From the NCBI GenBank assembly GCA_037976565.1, contig CP137675.1, forward strand, positions 33,183,820 through 33,247,819: a stretch of DNA of 64,000 bases, in the 5' to 3' direction. The stretch is from Mesocentrotus franciscanus (Eukaryota; Echinodermata; Echinoidea; Camarodonta; Strongylocentrotidae). The position numbers and the translations under genes were made by a program. This document shows positions 41,401-53,400 of the stretch, piece after piece. How positions within the stretch are numbered: the stretch's first letter is position 1; every line of letters starts with the position of its first letter. The notes under the pieces were generated by a model. The model made no database searches. It was not told the origin of the DNA and saw nothing but the letters and a program-made list of their open reading frames with translations.

Positions 41401-44400
41401 CACATGGCCACACAGATCCCTGGTTGTTCTTCATTGCATGTCAAGGGGCAGGCCGTTCCGCATTCTTTGTACACCAAGTTGTTATCACAGGTAACTGGTT
41501 GTATCTCTGGCTCTGGATATGGTTCTGGCTCAACAGCTGTGGATTTCAGATTGTAATTATTTTTGTAATTTGGTTTAAGATGGCGTTTTCCAATCTCTCC
41601 TAAATTACTTACCGGTACTCTGTTAGAAGATATACTGAGTGATTGTATGTTTAGTGTTGGTCTTGGATTTAGTGTAGAGTATCAAGAAATATAATCTCAA
41701 AAATACTGTAGCAGAGAGTGAATGAGTTTTGCCTCCAGTGTCAACTTCTACGCTGAAACCCACCATAATTTTATCCAGTTCTTGTGCAAATATAGATGGC
41801 TTGCTACAAAAAGTGTATTGATTTTTCAGAAAAACTAACACCAGCTACTAGTACCAAATGTGAATTCATCTAATGGTTCACATACTAGTATCATTCTTAT
41901 GATAAACAAATAATTTATGTTTGCAAGTGCATTAGTGAATATGCGCTGCACGCAAGTTAAAGTCACAATGGGATAATGAATGAGGCTTGTCAAGTTCATT
42001 ATCCATCTCATTGTGACTTAACCAAGTGCAGTGCATATCACTAATACACGAGCTTCAAAAAATGTATAATTTGTTCTATAAAACAGTTCTACAATATGAA
42101 TGTAACGTCGAGAAATGATCAAAGAACAAATCGAAATTCCAAGAATTGCACTGCATGGGGGCCGCTATTTGCAGTCAAACAATGTAATGTGCATCTCAGT
42201 GTGCACATTGGTCCTTGCCATTTAAAATTAAATGCATTTCATTGCGCCTTTGTATACGCCAGAGAGACACATACGCGCATCTCAGCTATGCATTATCACT
42301 TTTAGCCATGGGGTATCACTTCTTGATGGGAAGTTTTTGGCATGGTAGGCATGGTATAGGCATGGTAGAAAAGAATGATGCATGGTCACGTGGCGGCATT
42401 TGACCAACTAGATTGCCTACACTCTTGAACTCATTATATAATGGATGTAAATTCTCCAAGGATGGCTACAAGTAAGTTTTTTTGTAAATGGACTGAAAAT
42501 CAGGATACGATCAAGCACACCAACTTTACCATTAGTGACCATTGAGGATCATACAGCGTGCAGTAGACTTACAACATGACATTAGCTAGGAGCACATAGC
42601 TTGTACGTACCTGCGCAATTCTCTGGGGCGACGCACATATTGGAGTCCTCACTAGCCCTCACTGTTCCAGAAGGACATCCGCATCCAACCATACACATCT
42701 CGATGCAGACAAAATCCTCAGGTTGTCCACAATACGCAGGGCATGCAGAGTTACATTCATTCTGAACAAAGTCTCCTGGACATTCAGGGGTCCCTGGCTG
42801 CTCTGGGTCAGGATCTATACAAGCATGTAGGTGAACAAACAGTACTTGTCAGGGAATTTTCTCTTTGTGAAAATATGGCTAACAAAGAATGTGGTGATCA
42901 ATCATATTCTTAAACCGACCGTCCTTGAGGTTGTCAAACATTCTATGCCATCTCAATCCTAAATTTGATGGTCTTGTCAAAACGGCACAAGGAGTATCCA
43001 TGTTCTTATCATGTGACATGGTAAGCTTTTGCCACATTCTTCTCGTTTAAGGAAGGCATATATATGGTGAGAGATTTTTAGATCTTTAAGATACTGGACT
43101 GCACATTGAGATTCATCAATCATAATTATGATGGTCCCACCTCAAAATAGTTTCTAGACAACACGTGTTAACCATTCACAATAATTTCCAATTTGAAAGT
43201 TCAATTCTCCCCAAGCTATCAGCATCACTTATTCAGACTAGTTCTTCTGTCACATGATCTATCTTTCCTTGAGTACGTCAGAATGCAAGTTCTAGAGAGA
43301 TGATGCAGTACAAATGCCTATTATTGTCATTATTATTATCAATATTATTTATTTTTATCATCATTATTATCAATATTATTTATTTTTATCATTATTATTA
43401 TCAATATTATTTATTTTTATCATTATTATTATCAATATTATTTTTATCATCATTATTATCAATATTATTTATTTTTATCATCATTATTATCAATATTATT
43501 TATTTTTATCATCATTATTATCAATATTATTTATTGTTATCATTATTATTATCACTATTATTTATTTTTATCATTATTATCAATATTATTTATTTTTATC
43601 ATTATTATTATCAATATTATTTATTTTTATCATCATTATTATCAATATTATTTATTTTTATCATCATTATTATCAATATTATTTATTTTTATCATCATTA
43701 TTATCAATATTATTTATTTTTATCATCATTATTATTACTTTCTTTCAAAGCTAAATTTCACAAGCTATCGGAATCATCTTGGAAAGATGTGATACTTACA
43801 GACACATTTCTTGACACCATCGGCAAACACCTTGCCTTCTGGGCACTGGTTGAGAACTGCAAACATAATACATATGATAATGAAACATATTATACTACTT
43901 GGCATACACATATCTCTAAAGTCTCATTCACAACACAAGGTAAAACTGCAGCAGCTTTTTACAATGATGCGTTTCATATTTCTGTAACTTATAATACACA
44001 GAAGGTGAGTACGCATGGGACCTTTGTTGCGAGCAGCTACCTTTTTGTATAATCTTTATCATGAAAATGTAGACTTTTAATTGAGTCTACTGGTAGTATA
44101 TGATTTCACATGCGTTCAGTAAAATGTGTTCATACTGGAGAGCCAGGAAGTTAAGTGCAACAGACATGAAGGCTACATGTACATTCATTTATATACATGC
44201 ACTTGTAGGAACTCACTATTATCATTGTTATAATGTAAATCAATTCATAGAGAAAAAATATGTGTACCGTACATGCGCATGTACCTCTCATGCAGGGAAT
44301 TATTTTGTGCTAAATTACTCTTTTTTTTTCAAAGAAAGATACTGATGATGATTGACAGTGTATGTCTCTGTAAAAAAAATGTCAAAGGTGCAGGCTCGTC

Positions 44401-47400
44401 TAATAAGTCACTAATTTCACATTTGCCAAAATAAGTAAGTTTTGTGGACTGATTTGAAGTGTTCCAGATTGTCAATCTCACAAAGAAATGAACTAAAAAA
44501 GGGGAAAATAGATGAAACTTACGTGAAGGGTCAGGAATGAAACCTGTGGTAGATGAAAGTAAAAGAAAATAAATATGAAATAATATCTACTTTATAAATT
44601 CATTACGAATTCTAAAACAGAACAACATGGCAAGAGGGGCATTGTACCTACACTATATATAGGTAACTTTTAATGTTACTATTCAATGTTAATGCATTTC
44701 ACAATGTATAATTATAGATAATTATATATTATATGAGGCAAGAAACTGTCCTGAATAGTCAATCATTTTGTGGCATGAATATTTTGGGAAACCTGGACTA
44801 CTTGCAAAACTTGGGAAAGTTTGTGAACAGAACATTTCTGGTTTACACAAAATCAATTCCAATTTCTACACCCCTTCAAAAAAAGAATATATTTAAATTA
44901 GCATTGATCTTGTAGCCACTCCTTCTTGGGTGAGTGAACTGAATGGACTTACGATCGCAGTCTGCACGAGCACCAATGACTTCACTGCTGGGGAAGACGA
45001 CTCCAGTCACTGGGTCCGCACACCAACATAAAGTGCCATTGCCCTCGTAACACTGCTCCATAGCATAGAGTCCATCTTGAGTACATTGTGGGATAAACAC
45101 ACCCTCCCTGTCACCTCTTTCCTCCAGCTTTATTTGTCTTTCAGTCTCACATGGTCGAGATTCTTCTGTCAATATCAAACCTTTCAGGATGAAGAGTTAA
45201 AGAGAAAAAATATTTCAGGGTATACTCCTGCTAAAGGAACTGGATGACTTTTGAAATGGAGCCTGTTGTACTTTGGAAACGAAGCAGTAAACTATCAATT
45301 CTCTTTACTGCTTTTCACTGCTGTGAGTGGTTGAAATCACAGCAATATTTATAATGCATCAAATAGTTATGGACAAAAATGCTAATTTTTTTTTTTAATT
45401 AAAAAAGAAAAGTAGAAATAATAAATTGTATAGTTGGATATCATTGTATAAAAAATAAGGCACAAGGGTTAAAAAGCAGCATCATAAGATTTAAATTGTG
45501 ATGCTTAGTAAATGGTACCATAGGGGTTAAACTGTTTCAGGTTTATCATTGATATCGAAATACTATTCTGACAGGTTCCCATGTACATTAAGCTTAGTAT
45601 TCAAAGGGTTAAAGCAAGTTGACTCACCCTTTGGGCAGTTTGCATCAACAGATGCGTCAGCTTCAATCGGTACACAGGTGTTGCTCTCCATAGAAACTCT
45701 CAATGTTCCATAAGGGCAGAAACATCCTGACAAGCACTGCCTCGTGCATACCTGAAACTCAGGTTTCTCACAGGTCTGTTCACACACTGTCCCACATTCG
45801 TTGAAGACCAGGTGTCCGGTACATTCCATACTCTTTGGTTCAGGCTCTACACAGACAAGCACAAATCAAACAAATAAAATCAAATCAAGGTTTCTCACAG
45901 GTCTGGTCATACACTGTCCCATATTCACTGAAAACCAGATAAGTGGCCGGTGCTTTCACTAACCAGGCTTATCACAAGCAAACACAAATGAAATTGAAAT
46001 TGGAATTGGAGTTGAATTTGAAATTGAAAAAAAAATTGAAATTGAAAATAGAATTGAAAATAGAATTGAAAATGAAATTGAAACTGGGAGTGGAATTGAA
46101 AATAAATTGAAATTGGAACTTGAAATTGGAACTGGAAATGGAGTAGGAGCTGGAATTGGATTTAAAGAGGAAATTCTGACACGATAGTATTACTGTGAAA
46201 CCTGTTTAAAGACCACTAAAAGGAGACAAGAAAAGTAGTCTTTACAGGCAGTTAATTTGTCTATAAAAAGACCTCAAGGGAAACTATAAAGTGGACTAGG
46301 CCTACATAGGCTGGACGTCTTTCTATACAGCTTCCTTCCATAATGCTTCAATGAGGAATAATGTTCAAAGGACTAAATAATGTAGTCTTTAAAGACACAT
46401 GGTTTTTCTGTACATGAGGTAGCTCTAAGGCAGGTTTGACTTGTGGGCCTGTGTTGATGAGCATTGTTATGTCGTCTCGCCTCCACACTTACCATATTTT
46501 CACTTTCTCAAAACAGGTTTTTAAAGGGGTAAACTGCATCACATGTGAACAAGACTTCATAGGATTGGCTCCCCCACACGGTACATGATGTATGGTCAAT
46601 AAGTTTACCTGGGCTTGGAGAACAAGATGAGACATCTGCAAAGCATCGGCTGCTATCCAGAGACTCTCTAATCATCCCTTCAGGGCAGTAGCATCCAATA
46701 CCACACATCCTGTTACACGGTCTCTTATTCGGCTGGGCACAGGTCTGCTGACATGTCACGGCGCAACGGTTGAACTCCAGATCGCCAGGGCACGAATTAA
46801 TTCCCTATTCATCCCACTGTCGACTCCTTGCAAACAAAAAAGATTTTTTTGATACATCTGGGCCACATCTTATAAAGAGCTTTGATTGATCCGAACTGAT
46901 GGCAAGTCGTCTAATCAATAGCAAATCTCCTCTCTCGTAAGTGCACAGTTGCGATGGATTTCAAGTTGCTATCGATTCAAATCAATCATAGTTCTTTTAA
47001 AAGTTGGGGTCCTGGACTATGAATATTTTAAGCCTTACTGTCTTTAATCCTGTGACCTTCAATCCTGTGAAGTTTAACTGACCTACTTCACAGGGTTTAG
47101 GAATACTGGCCAATTGGTATAAATTGAATGACTAGAATTGGTTGCGCAGACACATTGTGATTGATGTATTAAAGGTGAGACCAGCTTAAAGAATTAAATG
47201 TATTTTTTTCTTGTTCTATTTTCTTTTGAAGGGGAGGAGGATAGGGCTTGGGGGAGGTGATTTTTTTCCTTTTCTACTCAAGAATCATGGGTAATTGATA
47301 GTGCAATGTTGCTGCCAAAATGTGTAGCGGGAAATCTCATGAGTAATAGTTAATCAATAATCACACCCATTCTAGATAACAAAATTTATATAGATATTTC

Positions 47401-50400
47401 TAATGCAATAATGCTGGTATAAGTTGCTTGGTCCTTTGATGGGGTTATCAAAACCAATTTTAAATGAATCCATACCTGGGCAAGCGTCTGAAACAACGCA
47501 TACATCTGAGTTCTCGCTCTGCAGAATAGTTCCTGCTGGACAACCACAGCCTGGTACACACATCTGCATACAAACAGCTGCATCTGGTGACTGGCCGCAG
47601 AATTCAGGACAGGCAGAGTTGCACTCCAGGTAGACGCGGTCCCCGGGACAATCTGGGGTGACTTGTGGTGCAGGCTCTACACATAGATGTGATTGAATAA
47701 TGCATAATCAGGGATTAAAATTCATTTTAAGTGGATGATGATAATGAATGCAGCAGGAAATCTTTGACTTAAAGATAAAGTTGAGTTCTGGACATGCGTA
47801 AATGATAGTGCAATGTTGCTGCCAAAATGTTTAGCAGGAAATATCATGAGTACTGGGTACTTTGATGGGGTTATCAAAACCAATTTTAAAGGAATCAATA
47901 CCTGGGCAGGCATCTGAAACAACGCATACATCCGAATTCTCGCTCTGCAGGATAGTTCCCGCTGGACAACCGCAGCCTGGTACACACATCTGCATACAAA
48001 CAGCTACCTCTGGTGACAGGCCGCAGAATTCAGGACATGCAGAGTTGCACTCCAGGTAGACGCGGTCCCCGGGACAATCTGGGGTGACTTGTGGTGCAGG
48101 CTCTACACATAGATGTGATTGAATAATGCATGATCAGGGATTAACATTCATTTTAAGTTGATGATGATAATGAATGCAGCAGGCAATTTTTGACTTAAAG
48201 ATAAAGTTGAGTTCTGGACATGCGATTGCAATGTAAAATAAAGCATGTGGAAGTGATTGAAAAAGGTTGATCATGTAGCAAATAAGTATCGGTGTATACT
48301 GCGAAGTTTTGGAATCATCAAATTGATAAGAAATTGCTAAAAGTCACATGCACTGTACACAGAAATGTGTGTATGGGACTACACAAACGTGTGGTCCGCA
48401 ACTCTAAGCCGTTACTTGTCACATTTTGAATAAGAGAATATTTGAGGATCGAGCCATCTTTTCAGGGGACACCTTTTCAAGATACTCTTCCACATTTACA
48501 TAACACTACCCCATCAACAGGATCTTGCTGTAGTTAGCCATTGAATAAAGATACCAAAATAATTTAACAAATGAAATACAGGAAACCAGAAATAGCCATT
48601 GTACCAGAACTCTTCATCTATGTCTTTGTCATTCTTAAATCCCTTTTTGTTGACTTTTGACATAGTAATATCAGATTATGTATTCAACCGTATTAACAAA
48701 ACATTTACTTTGTTTCTGAAGCTTTCTTTATTTCAATGTGTTTGGGATTGACCTTTCCTCTTGACAATGGCCTCTCTTAATCCCTCAACATTTTGATTTG
48801 TATTGCTTCTATTCATCTATTCCTTACTAATATTTTAATATTTGCTTGTTGGCTTGTTCCTATTGTGTGTGATTTTATTCAAATGATGAAGAAAAAAAAT
48901 CCCGAAGAGACTTCTCTTACGGATCTGGAGAGCGGGTGTGCAATGGAATCCACAGGCACTGACGCAACACTTCTCAGACCCGAAGCAGTCGCCGTCCTGG
49001 ACACACACTGCTGCGTCACAAGCTCCCTCAGCCTCTACAGGCGGGCATTCCCCAAGGTGTATTCGTTCTGTACAACAAACAAAAGTGTATTCACTTGTTT
49101 ATGCGTTGTTAGGTACAGAAATATGAATCGCACTATGCTTAATGTATATGCACATCATCATATAAATATATTGCTGCACTGATTTTTAGGCCTTTCGTCA
49201 CGTCGCTTATGAATAAAGCTTTGGTGTTATCAGTTTAGCATTTAGTTTACAGTATAGCCTTTCTTTCCAAGGACCATCCAAGTATGGAACAAACTCACAA
49301 ATGAAATTTTTTTGGTGTGACCTAGGCATTATAATCTGGACTTACCAAGTATAGAAACAGTGCAGCGGTACCCGCAGTCACTTCCACAGCACTTCTCATT
49401 GTCAAAGCAATCTCCATCGATCACACACTCCTGGCCCAGGCAGTTGCCTGCCATCGGACAAGAGCCTCCTCTTGGTTTAGTAGGAGGCACAGGCTCTATT
49501 AGAATACAAATAAATAGTTTACACAGTAACTTGAGATTCTTTCAATCCCTTGCCCCAGACCCTCTGAACAAACTCCATGCATTTCTAAGAAATAGTACCT
49601 CACTTGACTTCTTCAAAAACATCTGAAAACCTAACTGTACAATTCTTCTTAATTTGTCCTTAGACTAAGGGACAGTGCCTTGTATCTTCAGTAAAAGGCT
49701 CTATATAAATCAAATTATCATTATTATCATTATAACCAAGGTTCCCAGGAATCAATGGTGAATATTTATGGGTATGCGATGGCAGACAGTGCACAGAGAC
49801 ATCCTATCAAGTACCTAAATGTATGAGAAGGGTGTATTTTACAAGAACTCTCACTGGAAAAAAAAATGAAATCATTTAGGAATAAATGCACCACCAATGA
49901 ACGTCAAGCAACCTAAGATTAGCTACATCATCTGCGATTACTTTAGCTGGAAGGAGAATTTGATGACCATGAAATCCACAGTACAACAGGACAAAGAAAC
50001 AAAGAAGGAGCACACGTGTAATGCATGCATGGTTAACTCATTCGCGACAATGGTTCTCAAATTATGATCGCACGACGCTCTTCAAAGAGGCAATCCAGCT
50101 GTTAGGGCCATGCGCGTACAGTTCTGTGCATGCGCGCCAGGAATAGACCAGTAATAGACCATTCACTGGCGGGGAAATGCATTTCATGAGGGACAATTGT
50201 TTTGCTGAATGTCTGTGATTTACATCAAATAAATGAAAATTAAATCTTTATGAACCATTCTTTACTGTTCTTTGGCTGTCTCAAAGTGTTATAATGTGTA
50301 TATTTATTCAGATATATCCTTTTTTCATGCATTGATTGTAATATATGGACGGAAATGCCCTTCGTGGTAGTGGAATAGGCCACACCCCTAGATATTGGGT

Positions 50401-53400
50401 TTTGGGCTCGTCGATTAGGCATAAGGGGTGTTCAGAAATTATACCCACAAAAAAGGGATAGAGTCAGGCTAAGTCATGTATTGAAAAATGTGATTATATT
50501 TCCTTGTATTGATCAAATCTTACATTGCTTTTTTGACCTAAATTGCGGTACTCATATTTTCTGCTAGTATTTTATCTATCTTCGAGTTCATAATTTCCCC
50601 TTGTCTCAAAATGGAATGTCTCAAAATGATACGATCCTATCGATAACGCTGGGCCAGCTGGGCTAGGCGCGGAAGCGTGGGAACGTCTGAACAGGATGAC
50701 TCATCGTTGATGAATGCTAAGCATTAGGCTTGCCAACCAGGCATCGTTTGTAATTAGCTGAGAAAATGTTCTTTGATAATGAGATATAACGAGTTTTGGT
50801 AGGATTTCACAATATCATAATTATTTCATAAATAATTGTTGAATATCTGAATCACGATGAGCCTTTATTTCAATATTTAAAAGCAGCCACAAATACATTG
50901 AACATCATAATGGGCTGGTTACTTAGACTAGTACAGTCCGTATTGATGGAATGTAGATGGAAATGTAGGTCAGTTCATTGACAGACACGCGAGGCCCCTT
51001 CCCAGAGTTTACGTAAACAAATAATGTGGAGTGGAGTTTTCCTTTATATATTTTTGAATATAAATACATAAAACAAATCTAATCTTCTTCTGAAGAATGT
51101 CTTTCTTTGGCTCGATTACTGGATTTAACTTTCTCCCTTATTTCCATTGTATTTTTTTTAACTTTAGTCAATGTATAAATAAATTATATGAATGTGTTAT
51201 TTGTTTTTTGATGAAATTTTTGCTAAATTATTTCATAGGTCAAGAACAATTTTTTATTATTATTATTTTTTTTTTTTTTTGGGGGGGGGAGGAAGCATTT
51301 CCATTTCTGACTAATGATGTAAACAAAAAAAAATTAGCTTAGTAGATTCTACTTCCGTAGTAGACTAGATAAAAAAACTCGGACGAGTATTTTGGAGGAC
51401 CAACCAACCAAGAACCCAGATCTAGATTCTTCTAGGTCTAGTTTTTACGGTTAGAATATGTATTTATGTTCTTTCTTTTGCATAGGCATAGCAATTAGTT
51501 TAATTGTTGTTGTTATTTTTTCATCATCGGGCCAAAAAGGCAGATACGAAAGAAAGAAAAAAAGAAAGAAAGAGAAGGAAAGAAGGAAAATGAAAACACC
51601 CACGAAGTCTCAGACACGAAGTTTGTATATTTATGAATGACATGAACACATCAGCGACGTACACAGACTCACACGGCTGACACAGCTCACTCACACAGCA
51701 CATTCACATTGTACACACAAGTCAATAGCCGTTTGCAACAAACCAGCTCACGTCGAACAAAACTTACCATAATTTAGCAGAAACAAATATTACACGCAAT
51801 ATATGTCCACCAAGATGAAAAAAAATCACAAAGTTTTCGAAATAAAGTTGAACAAAATAGAGACAGCGAAGAGAAATACAAAAAAAGAAGAAATAAAAGA
51901 TAAAAATAGACGGTTCGTTGTCGCACAAACAAGTGTGTATCGAATGGAGGGCAAGGTATCGCGATAGCTGTAATCTGTCTCACGAACGCAGAGAACGCAC
52001 TTGTTGCTGGGCAGAATTGGCGGGTAACAACAGCACTATGAATATTCATGTAGGCTCGTGCGGTTTTTGACTGAAACAACCAATAATGGGTCTTCTAAAA
52101 TTCATAACTTTGGCTGCGATTTTTCTAAGACGAAGTAAAGAGTGCTCTGATTGGCTAATATTTTTCTGCAGAGTCTGACGAACTCTGAGGTCACCAGCTG
52201 TTCTAGTTTTTTTGTTATCACGGCAAACCACACAATGTGGTCAATTGTCGCGAATGAGTTAAACCACCCCTCTTTCATATCCCAATGGCTGAGAGCCAGA
52301 AGGGCATTTACTAATCGCACTATACTGCTAACGCCCTTCTGGTTCTTAACAGATGATATCTGGTATTTTGAGAGAGCTGTGACTCACGAATCTGAGGAGC
52401 TGGCATACAACGGAGCCCCTCTCCACATGTGGCGCTGGAGCAGCACTTTTCTCCAGGATCACACTCTCCGTCATAGATACAGAGGGGCCATTGCAGTAGG
52501 GGGTAGCACCAACCTCGTCGGGGCATGCACCAGACCGGGTCTCTGGTCCAACGGGAGGCTTGGGACCCAAAGGTCCTACAGGATTAGGAACAGGTTCTGT
52601 ATAGAGCATGCAGTGAAAAGATGAAGAGGGGAAAAGAGATAGATAGATGGATAGAAATAGATAGATAGAAAGAGAGACAGATAGATAGGTAAAAAGAAAG
52701 AAAGATAGATAGACAGGTAGAGAGAGATACAAAGAGAAAGATACAATGAGAGAGAGAGGGATATACATGATATTAACATGTCAAAGATACTATGTCCCTT
52801 TTGCAACCAACATCAAATTCTGTAGAACTTTGCAGGAATTATGAATATGTCATGTATGTCCTATCTGTGAAATTTAAAAGATAGCATTGTCCTAATATTC
52901 AAATTATGCAAGGAAACCCGTTTACTTGCTAGACTTCACTGTCAGACACTATTGAGTGACTGACTGGCTTTTTTTCTTTTGTAATAACATACATAAAATG
53001 AGCTATACAGGGTACAAGAGCATTTGTCTACATCAATAACCCACTTCTTGTAATGGCCAAAATTAAACTGATTGAATCTTTGCGCAGCACAAAACGTACG
53101 ACCATTCGGTACAATGGTCTGAAAATCAGACTATTACTTACTGACTTATAGCACTTAAGTCGATTCGACAACTAATAGTCGTTATTTTCCCACTTAAAGA
53201 CATTTTCAAGCCCCCATTTTTAGGGAAGTTCTAAATTAGTATTATCTTTCAAATGCCGTTGGAATTTAACCTTTTCATTTTTTGGGCCTGCAAATGGGAC
53301 ATAGTACCTTTAATATCTGATATAACAATGACAATATTAGTAGACTCTTCTTAAGGTGGAAAGAAAGGGAGTGGATTGTCAACTTATCTGCCACAGAAAC

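Noticed and set aside
37780..43740. CRISPR-like spaced repeats
   Set aside because: The sequence is animal nuclear DNA. The regular repeats are a minisatellite and trinucleotide tracts without unique spacers.
43300..44052. Long Ile/Tyr/Phe-rich open frames on the plus strand
   Set aside because: They are translations of the 31-bp minisatellite and run over minus-strand exon sequence.
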